From: an uncultured Eubacteriales bacterium
Lineage (GTDB): Bacteria; Bacillota; Clostridia; Oscillospirales; CAG-382
Reading direction: 5' to 3'
Assembly: GCA_934444645.1 (NCBI GenBank)
Contig: CAKSCV010000023.1
Coordinates: 1-45,992 of the forward strand
DNA: 45,992 nt
Shown: positions 15,979 through 23,611 of the stretch, piece after piece
Numbering within the stretch: the first letter of the stretch is position 1
Layout of the letters: each line of letters opens with the position of its first letter
Notes under the pieces: generated by a model
Database searches by the model: none
Told to the model about the DNA's origin: nothing
The model's input: the letters and a program-made list of their open reading frames with translations, nothing else
Position numbers and translations under genes: made by a program

Positions 15979-17259
15979 TCATTCCGCCCCTTCGCAGACA
16001 AAGATCGTGTAGTCGATCCCGTCCCCGGGGTATTCATACGGTTCGGTGCATGCTTCATCAAGGTATGCCGTGCCCCACGGACAGTACTCAAATACGTCAA
16101 ACTCCCAGTTTGCCGGAATTGTGAAGGTCAGTCCGAGAGTCTCGCCGTCAGAGTAGAGCAGCTTGAGCGACACGGTCCGCAGCGGTCCTTTCCACGCAGC
16201 GATCGTATCCGGCTCGGGAAGTTTGTCGCCGTAGCTGAATTTTGCCATGTAGTAAGAGTCGTCATTTTCGTCAAAGGTTTCGAGCTTCTTCAGTGCGAGG
16301 GTTCCGCGATCGACCGTGAAGACGGTGCTTGAAGAACCGTAATCGACAAAGAAAATCTCTTCTTCCTCGGTGCAGGTGAGCCGTGTCAGATAGGCCTTCT
16401 CATCCGGAAGCAGCCATGTGACAACGTAATCGTCGAGCCAGTCGGACGAAGTGTCGACAGGCAGGACGCTTACTCTGCCGGCTTCGCCATTGCTGGCATT
16501 GAATTGAAACTCATCATAGTAGCCTGTTGATCCGTCATCCATCCAGAGAGCGTACCCGTTGTCGGTTTTTGCAGAGTAGATGAGCGATCCGTATCCGCTT
16601 AAGTAGTCCTCTGTAATCGTGAGATTGTCATATATCGAGAACAGGTTCGACAGATGGTTTGCGGCACGCAGCATATCCGGCGTAAAATCCAGATCGATGA
16701 ATTCATTGCGGCTGAACTCCGAAAGTGTGTAGCCGTCGTTTTCCTCTTTGAATGTGACGTTGAATACCGTTTCCTCGACAACATCGAAACGCAAATGGTC
16801 GCGTATCGTGACGACATATGCATTCTTTTTGACATTCTCGCAGCTTACCTCAGAGACGACTCCGAGGTACGAACGAAAAGCTTCGTAAATTTCCGGAAAT
16901 ATCCAGCAGGTCTTGCCGTCCCGGGTTTCTGTCTCCGCGTCGATGCCATCCGGCGGTGTCATGGCAGCTTCACCGGTTAAGAGGATTTTCCGGATCTCCT
17001 TCAGCTGCTCCTCGGGCAGCACGGCGTCGTCTGAAAATTCAAGGTTCGCCATGTACGCCGCGTACCATCCGGCTGTGTTCCAGGCAAATTCAGGCGTGTC
17101 GGTGTCCATACTTCCGTTCCAGACGAGCGTGCGATAGGAAAGAGCCGCCGCTATTGCGAGGTTCTCAAGGTCGTCAAATCCAACCGGTTTTTTTCCACAG
17201 CCGGCAAAGCAGGAGAATATGACAGCTATCACGATGATGAGTACGGCTGACTTTTTCAT
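15979..17259 (-). CDS. Putative lipoprotein
   Basis: 426 residues with a type II signal peptide: basic MKKS, hydrophobic core, and lipobox CFAGC with the lipidated cysteine near residue 21. The mature part is acidic and rich in aromatic residues and beta strands, consistent with an extracellular membrane-anchored protein. No family recognised. It starts with AAGGAG 9 bases upstream and follows the TPM-domain gene by 18 bases, so it is probably in the same operon. Confidence 0.8.
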   Translation of the reverse strand: MKKSAVLIIVIAVIFSCFAGCGKKPVGFDDLENLAIAAALSYRTLVWNGSMDTDTPEFAWNTAGWYAAYMANLEFSDDAVLPEEQLKEIRKILLTGEAAMTPPDGIDAETETRDGKTCWIFPEIYEAFRSYLGVVSEVSCENVKKNAYVVTIRDHLRFDVVEETVFNVTFKEENDGYTLSEFSRNEFIDLDFTPDMLRAANHLSNLFSIYDNLTITEDYLSGYGSLIYSAKTDNGYALWMDDGSTGYYDEFQFNASNGEAGRVSVLPVDTSSDWLDDYVVTWLLPDEKAYLTRLTCTEEEEIFFVDYGSSSTVFTVDRGTLALKKLETFDENDDSYYMAKFSYGDKLPEPDTIAAWKGPLRTVSLKLLYSDGETLGLTFTIPANWEFDVFEYCPWGTAYLDEACTEPYEYPGDGIDYTIFVCEGAE

Positions 17260-17277
17260 AATGCCAATCTCCTTATG

Positions 17278-18102
17278 TCAGAATTTTCCTCCGCCTCCGC
17301 CGTGTGAAGTGCCGGAAGAAGAAGTGTGTGTGCTGCTGCCTCCTCCTGAACTTTCACTTGACCGCTTTGTTCTCGTGACATTCTTGTAGAGGAACATCTC
17401 ACGGCTGTCGGTTATGTTCATGCTGCCGTTCTTCATGTAGCTGTTCGCTGCCGCCTGAGCGCGGACAGTGGTGAGCTTCGCCTTCATCTTGCCAACGGTG
17501 ACGAAAGACAGCATCAGACCGATGATAAGGCAGACAAGTATCCAGGCGGGCGACAGCGGCTTGCGTGGAAGACTGCCGATGTCATAAGGCTTGCCGGTCC
17601 TTGCCTGCGTGATGAATTCGTCGCACAGGGTGATGTAAGCCGCGAAAGCTCCGGCAAAATCCTTATCAGAAAGATACGGGACTATCTGCTCCCCTATATA
17701 CTCGATTCCGGCGTCAGTGAATGCGGTGATACCGTAGCCGCAGGTCGATATATACCAGTCGTTGTCCTCCATGCTGATAACAAGGATCAGTCCGTCGCGG
17801 TTCGCACCGTAACCGAAGCTGCAATAATCGTAGAGATCGTCTGCGTATTCGACGACACTTTTTCCTTCAAGCGTGTTTGTCGTCGCGATGACCACATCCA
17901 TTTTCTGGCGCAGGCTGAGTTCATCGAGTTTCGCGGTGAGCGAGTCGACGTCCGCGTCCGATAACAGGGATGCCATATCCATGAGTCTGTAGTATTCGTC
18001 CGCGAAGCCATCCTCCGCGTTTTCGCTTTCCGCAAGTCCCGGGACGGCCATGAACAGGCAGAAAACGAGAGTCAGTATGGTGATGAGTATGTTCTTTTTC
18101 AT
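17278..18102 (-). CDS. TPM-domain membrane protein (YgcG-like)
   Basis: 274 residues from the ATG at 18102 (GAGGAGG upstream). Signal peptide 1-24 ending in GLAES, then a TPM domain (about 40-160): LLSDADVDSLTAKLDELSLRQKMDVVIATTNTLEG, followed by YADDLYDYCSFGYGANRDGLILVISMEDNDWYISTCGYG. One transmembrane segment follows (about 187-207). The C-terminal tail is low-complexity S/G (SSGGGSSTHTSSSGTSHGGGGGKF), the usual ending of this family. TPM proteins are membrane proteins of poorly defined function. It lies 10 bases after the zinc-ribbon gene. Confidence 0.88.
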   Translation of the reverse strand: MKKNILITILTLVFCLFMAVPGLAESENAEDGFADEYYRLMDMASLLSDADVDSLTAKLDELSLRQKMDVVIATTNTLEGKSVVEYADDLYDYCSFGYGANRDGLILVISMEDNDWYISTCGYGITAFTDAGIEYIGEQIVPYLSDKDFAGAFAAYITLCDEFITQARTGKPYDIGSLPRKPLSPAWILVCLIIGLMLSFVTVGKMKAKLTTVRAQAAANSYMKNGSMNITDSREMFLYKNVTRTKRSSESSGGGSSTHTSSSGTSHGGGGGKF

Positions 18103-18112
18103 ATCTGCCTCC

Positions 18113-19207
18113 TCAGAATAACCCGACAAGATGCAGCAGCCAGACTGCCGCGTATGCCGCAATGCCGTATATAGCCGTCAGAAGAAGTGTCCATTTTGCT
18201 GCTGCCGATTTGTCGACCGGAAGGTCACCTACGAATTTGCCGGTCTGCCCGTTCATCGCAAAGGTGTACTTATTCCCGTTCCAGGTGGTGTTTAAGAGCC
18301 AGACGGGGTAGAGCGCGTATTTTGCCTTGCCGCCGCTGAAGCGGACGCTTGTGTTCTCCGCTCTGACCGAGGTGTATCCGGAAACAGTTGAGGCGAACGC
18401 GTCCTCAGTGGAGCGTTTCACACGCTCGTTTGCGCGGTTGATGCTCTCTTCCTCGCTCACATCGAACTTATCCGCAAGATAACCGGCAAGATAAGCTGTC
18501 TGGAAATCCACCGCACCGGAATAATCGTATGGCTCTATGGATTCCATCAGATCGTCAGCCATTTTTGTGGAACCGTCGACCGGGATGTGCTCATAGCCGA
18601 TGCTTCCGCCGCGATGAACCATGTAGTAGCTCGTTTCGGTGTAGTTGTAGTCGTTTGTGCTCCATGTCCGGATTCTTGTCGCACGGTAGCGCACCTGTGC
18701 GTCGACGTCGGTGTCAAAGAGCCAGAACGGCACGTAAATTCCCTTGATCTCGTCTATATGGTTCTGATCCTTGAAAATCTTCGGCAGAAGGCGTTTTCCG
18801 GTCAGATGCTTCATCAGACCTTCCTTCGCCGCCTTTTTGTTGAGCTTGAATGGGATTACCACGTCGGGCTTCAGCGCACCGGCGAACTGCCCCATCATGA
18901 CGACCGGATTCCCGCAGAAGGGACAGGACGTCGCCGCCATATTCTCGTCGCCGACGATCTCGCCGCCGCAGGAGTTGCAGACATAGGTGCGGAGTCCTTC
19001 GGACTCGCCCTCCTGCCACTCGCTTCCCGCAGAGGTTTCCCATTTCATATCGTCAGCCTGATCGCCCTGCAGCTCGGCGTCATAGCCTTTGAGCGCTTCC
19101 AGTTCAAATTCGGTGTCACAATACGGACACTTCAGCTTCTGGGAATCGCTGTCAAAGGCTATTGCGCCTCCGCAGCAGGGGCATTTATACTCCTGCAATG
19201 TCTGCAT
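18113..19207 (-). CDS. TFIIB-type zinc-ribbon membrane protein
   Basis: 364 residues. Two N-terminal zinc ribbons: CPCC...CPYC (about 9-29) and CNSC...CPFC (about 77-97). A large beta-rich domain follows (IPFKLNKKAAKEGLMKHLTGKRLLPKIF, then GIYVPFWLFD), ending with NTTWNGNKYTFAMNGQTGKFVGDLPVDK and one hydrophobic segment near the C-terminus. This family is common in Clostridia next to TPM-domain genes and is often mislabelled helicase; no helicase motif is present. It lies upstream of the TPM gene in one operon. Start supported by AAGGAG. Confidence 0.87.
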   Translation of the reverse strand: MQTLQEYKCPCCGGAIAFDSDSQKLKCPYCDTEFELEALKGYDAELQGDQADDMKWETSAGSEWQEGESEGLRTYVCNSCGGEIVGDENMAATSCPFCGNPVVMMGQFAGALKPDVVIPFKLNKKAAKEGLMKHLTGKRLLPKIFKDQNHIDEIKGIYVPFWLFDTDVDAQVRYRATRIRTWSTNDYNYTETSYYMVHRGGSIGYEHIPVDGSTKMADDLMESIEPYDYSGAVDFQTAYLAGYLADKFDVSEEESINRANERVKRSTEDAFASTVSGYTSVRAENTSVRFSGGKAKYALYPVWLLNTTWNGNKYTFAMNGQTGKFVGDLPVDKSAAAKWTLLLTAIYGIAAYAAVWLLHLVGLF

Positions 19208-19227
19208 CAGAATTCTCCTTCCAAATG

Positions 19228-19998
19228 TCAGCTGTCTGAATAACCGTTGAATGCCGCCAGAGCCTCGTCGGCACGGCGTATAAGCTCGGTGCGGTCGCCA
19301 TAGATGGCGGCATCAAGCGATTCTATTGCGTCACCGACCTTTTCGGACGCATCTGTGTCGCCTCTGATCGCCGCGCTCACGCCCGCAGCCGCACTCTTGA
19401 TTGCCGCCGCCTGTGCTTTCCAGATGTTCGAGGCGTTCCCGAGGGTCTTCTGAACGCCGAAGAGTGTGTCGAAATACTTCTGGAGCTTCTGGAACGCCTT
19501 TATGTTGCTCATCTCGACGGAAATCTCACTCATTCCTTCGGTGTTAATGAATGCCATGCGGACGAAAGATTTTTTTTGCGGCTTGCTGTCACCGCTGTTG
19601 TTTTCTATACGTTCCTCGTAGTTGTACGCACGAAGGTCGGCAATGCGGTAAACGCAGGCACGGGTGGTCTTTCCGAATATCATGAACTTGTAGTCGTTCT
19701 GGATGTACGCCATCAGTCCGAGATCCTCGGCGACATAAACGGGAGAGCCGAACCTCTTCAGCTTCTGTGTCTTGTCCTTTGTCTTTATCCGTGGGACAAA
19801 ATAGTAATTCCATAGCTTTGTGCCGCGGTCCACCTGCGCGAGATGCGCTTTGACTCCATATAGATCCGCGTGCACATAGTCGAAGGTCTTAAAGCCCTTC
19901 TTACGGCAGGTCTTGCGGCAGATACAGTTCTTGTCCGCAAGCTTCTGTGTCTGGAACAGATTGATTTCCGCTCCGCAGATCGCACACTTGTTAGCCAT
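19228..19998 (-). CDS. DUF4428-type zinc-binding protein
   Basis: 256 residues. N-terminal DUF4428-like zinc motif CAICGAEINLFQTQKLADKNCICRKTCRKKG (5-35). The middle (about 55-170) is a beta-rich PH-like region; the C-terminal third is helical and rich in A. It resembles the N-terminus of the 329-residue protein at 21010-21999 (CDVCGAKIGFLGNRKLEDGNLCKDC), so the element has two related proteins. Cytoplasmic, function unknown. Good AGGAG site; first gene of the zinc-ribbon/TPM/lipoprotein run. Confidence 0.85.
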   Translation of the reverse strand: MANKCAICGAEINLFQTQKLADKNCICRKTCRKKGFKTFDYVHADLYGVKAHLAQVDRGTKLWNYYFVPRIKTKDKTQKLKRFGSPVYVAEDLGLMAYIQNDYKFMIFGKTTRACVYRIADLRAYNYEERIENNSGDSKPQKKSFVRMAFINTEGMSEISVEMSNIKAFQKLQKYFDTLFGVQKTLGNASNIWKAQAAAIKSAAAGVSAAIRGDTDASEKVGDAIESLDAAIYGDRTELIRRADEALAAFNGYSDS

Positions 19999-20123
19999 GA
20001 TAGATCTCCTATTTATTGAATATTGAAAAAATTTTTGATAAGCTGAAGTTAAGGAGTTTTACGCGAAAAAGGCTTGGATCTATGATTTTTGCGTAAAAAC
20101 AACCTTAAATCAGCGCTTTTTGT

Positions 20124-21005
20124 TTACTCTTGATGATTTTTCACGGTTGAAAGAGTATAGAAAGCCTCTCTCAGCTCTTCTCCCGCGTCTATCGGAGCAC
20201 TTATCGAGCTGCCGTCCGGGAGGTCAAACGAAATTCCATAGGTTGTTTCGTCAAGAGCCGATATGCCGTCATCCGGCGGCGGCTCATACTGTCTGACTCT
20301 TGCAACGAGCTGCTGTTCTTTTATAATGCGGAGTATTTCCTTTGCGTCGCGTTCATCGATGCGTTGTCTTTCAACCTCTGTATGTACGCCGCTGCTGCCA
20401 ATTGCCGCGTCAAAGGACAAATACCACTCATTTTCGCTTTTGGCAAGAGTATACGAATAGGAGGATGAATGATCCATACAGCTGCGGTAGATATGGACAG
20501 ACTCGACTTCAACGCTTTCTGCCGCTTCATAGTGTGTGTCAGCGAGAGTATAGAGATATTCTTGCACCGTATCGCTGAAAGAGGTCTCTTTTTCCACACG
20601 GCTTCCGTCGGCAAAGACCATTCCGGAGCTGCGCGCAGGCGCGTCGGCTGCGTGGAAGATGCGTATCGGATTGCGGTATTTCCGCAGCCGCTCGATCTCG
20701 CCCTCCTCACGGAGAATTTCAAGGAGCTTTTCCGCCTCCTCGGCAGGTATCGGAAAAGAGCTGAAGGAGGTATAATAGTCTTCCCGGCTCTTCAAGCAGC
20801 AGCTTGCGGAGAAGAGCCAGTTTTCCTCCTGCTTTCGCAGTGCGAAGGCATATACCGGATTGCTTGCCATACCGTAGTAGGAGGTGTGGAATGAAATGAT
20901 ATCATCGACCGTATGCTTTTGGCTGCTTCCGCAGCCAAAAAGTTCGGACACTACAAGGAAAACAGACATGATGCTCACCGCTCTTAACAGTATCGTGCGC
21001 TTCAT
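20124..21005 (-). CDS. Putative lipoprotein
   Basis: 293 residues from the ATG at 21005, 4 bases after the stop of the zinc-ribbon gene; the longer upstream reading lies within that gene and is rejected. Signal peptide with lipobox LFGC near residue 24. The mature part contains two similar blocks (SYYGM...FSASCCLKSREDYYTSFSSFPIPAEEAEKLLEILREEGEIERLRKY and SSSYSYTLAKSENEWYLSFDAAIGSSG...DAKEILRIIKEQQLVARVRQY), an internal duplication. No family recognised. Confidence 0.8.
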   Translation of the reverse strand: MKRTILLRAVSIMSVFLVVSELFGCGSSQKHTVDDIISFHTSYYGMASNPVYAFALRKQEENWLFSASCCLKSREDYYTSFSSFPIPAEEAEKLLEILREEGEIERLRKYRNPIRIFHAADAPARSSGMVFADGSRVEKETSFSDTVQEYLYTLADTHYEAAESVEVESVHIYRSCMDHSSSYSYTLAKSENEWYLSFDAAIGSSGVHTEVERQRIDERDAKEILRIIKEQQLVARVRQYEPPPDDGISALDETTYGISFDLPDGSSISAPIDAGEELREAFYTLSTVKNHQE

Positions 21006-21009
21006 GGCA

Positions 21010-21999
21010 TCAGGACAGCGGCTTACCGCACTCCGGACAGAATTTCGGCGGTTTTGTCTGATTCTCCGGGGTGTAGCCGCAGGACGCACAGCGCACCGTC
21101 TTCGGAGCCGGTCTCCGGCACCCGCAGTTTTCACAGAAATTATTCGATTGATCCCTGGAGCCGCAGGACGGGCAAACCCACGTTTCGCCGGCGGAGGTCT
21201 GAGCCGCGGCAGCTGAATCTGCCTCAACAGGCGCGGGCTTCGGAGCTCCGCAGTTCTCACAGAATTTCGCGCCGCTGCTCTTTGCGCCGCAGGACGGGCA
21301 AACCCACTCGCCGCTTGGCTGAGAAACCGGCAGGGAGTCAGAAAGCTCGTCTTCGGCGCGGATTTGCTTCATCATTCCGTCGCCGTCCAAAACACGGAAC
21401 CGTTCGCTACGGCGCATCAGTATATCCGCGAGCTCGTGCATTTTCTGCTCGTATGCGCGATAGAGGTCGGTGAAGCGTCTGTCAGGACGGTTTCCGTCAC
21501 TCAGTTCAAGCTCGATCTCGTCAAACCACGGGGAATCCACGTGGATGGTGACATTGAACTCATAGTCGCATTCGTAGCGGCGCGGCTCGTAGCTTTTCTC
21601 GTTGCCCTCGGAGTCCTTATAGAAGATTTCTTCCTTGTTTTCCCGAATGTCCGTTTCAACATTTCTTACCTGTGAGAGGTTAATCAGATCCGGGTTGCCG
21701 CTGCGCCAGTTTGAAAGTCCCGTGACGATGAAACGCTCGCTTATCGGGTCAATATAAACGTTCTTGCTTCCGTCAAAGGTGACGGACGGCGAGAAATCAG
21801 CGAGCCGCTGCTCGTTCTCTTTACGGTAGGCGAGCTGTTCCTTTATTTCAGCGATTGTCGAGTTTCTGCGGTCGCTGAAGAACGGGGAGAGCTTTCCTGC
21901 GCAGTCCTTGCAGAGATTGCCGTCCTCAAGCTTGCGGTTCCCGAGAAAACCAATCTTGGCACCGCAGACATCACAGTATTTTTTGTCAAATAATCCCAT
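21010..21999 (-). CDS. DUF4428 protein with multiple C-terminal zinc ribbons
   Basis: 329 residues. DUF4428 zinc motif at the N-terminus (CDVCGAKIGFLGNRKLEDGNLCKDC). The middle domain (about 60-195) has FSPSVTFDGSKNVYIDPISERFIV. Three zinc ribbons follow: WVCPSCGAKSSGAKFCENCG, WVCPSCGSRDQSNNFCENCG and RCASCGYTPENQTKPPKFCPECG. Cytoplasmic; the ribbons probably mediate protein or nucleic acid contacts. Good AAGGAGG site. Probably co-transcribed with the lipoprotein gene downstream. Confidence 0.88.
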   Translation of the reverse strand: MGLFDKKYCDVCGAKIGFLGNRKLEDGNLCKDCAGKLSPFFSDRRNSTIAEIKEQLAYRKENEQRLADFSPSVTFDGSKNVYIDPISERFIVTGLSNWRSGNPDLINLSQVRNVETDIRENKEEIFYKDSEGNEKSYEPRRYECDYEFNVTIHVDSPWFDEIELELSDGNRPDRRFTDLYRAYEQKMHELADILMRRSERFRVLDGDGMMKQIRAEDELSDSLPVSQPSGEWVCPSCGAKSSGAKFCENCGAPKPAPVEADSAAAAQTSAGETWVCPSCGSRDQSNNFCENCGCRRPAPKTVRCASCGYTPENQTKPPKFCPECGKPLS

Positions 22000-22213
22000 T
22001 ATAAGGATCCTCCTTGTTGTTTGTTGGCCGTCAGCACGACCCGTTTGGTGTTATCCGCATCAAGACTGTATCCGAAGAACGGGATAGCAGTGCTTCTTGT
22101 CTCAATGTTCCGTTTGATGCATCCCGTTTTGTTGTGTCTTGTTTTTTTTGATTTTTCATAGCCGATTCTCTTCAGATTAGCAAGAAAAATAGGCAGGCGC
22201 GTTATGTGCAGGT

Positions 22214-23122
22214 TTAACCCAAGCCTAAGATCTCCCATGTATCCTTTTCCGCGTCGTAGATATAAATCATGTTGTCCGAGACGGCGTACTGCCGTTCCTG
22301 TACGAAAGCGTCGTCATGATTCGTTCCGAGCGCGAAGACCATGCACGGCCGCCCGTCGATTTGCTGTATGGCTCCGGTGTAGAGAAGTGACATACCGGAT
22401 TTCATCAGATTGTTCACATCCTCCGTCTCACGCAGCAGTTCGAACGCGATCTGCACGTCATTCTCATCGAAGGACACATCGTTATAAACCGAGAGATCCA
22501 GACAGCCCTCTGTCCCGGCGAGATGACCGTCCATCATCGAAAGCGCCGGACGGTAATCGAAAGTTTCTCCGTCCTTTGTCAGTCTGATCAATGTGTCGGG
22601 GTATATTTCGCTGACATTGCATCTTAAGACAATTACCTCGTCAGCTTTTCCCGTATACACCGGCTCATCGGTATGATCGTCGAACTCGCCGGAATCGGTC
22701 ACGGTGACCCGGAAGACTGACGCCGACCAGCCGGCAGCGGGCAGTATGGCGTAAAGCTCCGCGCCTCCGCAGTCGATGACGTCTTCGTAGCCCTGAATGA
22801 ACGGATATAACGGCTCAAAAGTATCTTTTATCATATTGTCGAGATCATCCTTCGTCGTTTCATACCCGACATAGCCGAGAAAGGCTGCGCCGACGGTCAT
22901 GCCGCTGTCCTCCAGCGCCTTTCGCGCTGACGGCAGAGCCATTGAGCCGCTGTCAGCGCCCGGAAGACTCTGCTCCGGAGGACTCGGCTGCTTTGTCCCG
23001 GCGGATGTCGATACTTCGGTGTCCTTTGATGTGTCTCCGCCGCTTTTTGCCGGCGTTTTAGCGCAGCCGCCGAGAAAGAGGGCGAGGAGTACACAGACAA
23101 TGACTGTTCGTTGTTTTCGCAT
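22214..23122 (-). CDS. Putative lipoprotein
   Basis: 302 residues. Type II signal peptide MRKQRTVIVCVLLALFLGGC with the lipidated cysteine at 20. A Ser/Pro/Gly-rich linker (about 21-62) precedes a folded domain of about 235 residues ending WEILGLG. No family recognised. It lies upstream of the zinc-ribbon gene with 214 bases between, a spacer that holds no convincing gene, and it follows the receiver-like gene by 48 bases. Confidence 0.8.
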   Translation of the reverse strand: MRKQRTVIVCVLLALFLGGCAKTPAKSGGDTSKDTEVSTSAGTKQPSPPEQSLPGADSGSMALPSARKALEDSGMTVGAAFLGYVGYETTKDDLDNMIKDTFEPLYPFIQGYEDVIDCGGAELYAILPAAGWSASVFRVTVTDSGEFDDHTDEPVYTGKADEVIVLRCNVSEIYPDTLIRLTKDGETFDYRPALSMMDGHLAGTEGCLDLSVYNDVSFDENDVQIAFELLRETEDVNNLMKSGMSLLYTGAIQQIDGRPCMVFALGTNHDDAFVQERQYAVSDNMIYIYDAEKDTWEILGLG

Positions 23123-23170
23123 GACTTGCTCCTTATACTGTTTCCGGTCAATGCAATTGCCGGTTCTTTT

Positions 23171-23554
23171 TCAGAGGCTCGCTATCACTGCCGCGAGATA
23201 CTTCTCACTGACTGACATGAAAACGATTGCGTCGGCGTGACCTTCGAGCTTGGCGTTGATGATCTGCTCGGCGAGCTTCTTGTCGGCATCGCCATCCGTG
23301 ATGAAGATGATTTTGCAGCCCGGAAGCTTTTTTCGTATGCTGTCCGCCAGTGAAATCCGTTCCGGCATCCTCCACGGCGTGTATCTGGTCACTTCCATCA
23401 TGACGACAGACGGCTGATGTATCTGGCATATGTCGAAAGTCATTTCCGGAGATTTTGAAATAACTGTCAGATAATCGTCAAGCTCCTGCAGCAAAGCGCG
23501 TTCGAGCAGCTTTGCGTAAAGTCCGCTCTGCAAGTCAAGCACGATCCTTCGCAT
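23171..23554 (-). CDS. Receiver-like protein lacking the phospho-acceptor aspartate
   Basis: 127 residues. The secondary structure pattern and order follow a CheY-like receiver (MRRIVLDLQSG start; VVMMEVTRYTP in place of LVLMDxxMP; KIIFITDGDADKK; helix-rich end with DAIVFMSVSEKYLAAVIASL). The usual phospho-acceptor D is replaced by E and the early acidic pair is missing, so phosphorylation is unlikely. No output domain. GGTGGTG-type ribosome binding site. It lies downstream of the S-layer protein gene. Confidence 0.6.
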   Translation of the reverse strand: MRRIVLDLQSGLYAKLLERALLQELDDYLTVISKSPEMTFDICQIHQPSVVMMEVTRYTPWRMPERISLADSIRKKLPGCKIIFITDGDADKKLAEQIINAKLEGHADAIVFMSVSEKYLAAVIASL

Positions 23555-23576
23555 TTTTCTTCACCACCTTTGTTTT

Positions 23577-23602
23577 TCCGGGCGGAGAAAAGTCCGCCCG
23601 GA
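23577..23602 (-). terminator. Strong GC hairpin between S-layer gene and receiver-like gene
   Basis: TCCGGGCGGA with TCCGCCCGGA, 10-bp stem, 6-base loop. There is no T run after it on the minus strand, so it may attenuate or protect RNA rather than terminate. Confidence 0.45.
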
Positions 23603-23611
23603 AGGAAAGCC

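Noticed and set aside
21999..22238. 79-residue open frame between the zinc-ribbon gene and a lipoprotein gene
   Set aside because: It overlaps both neighbours, has no ribosome binding site and resembles no family; treated as a leader region.
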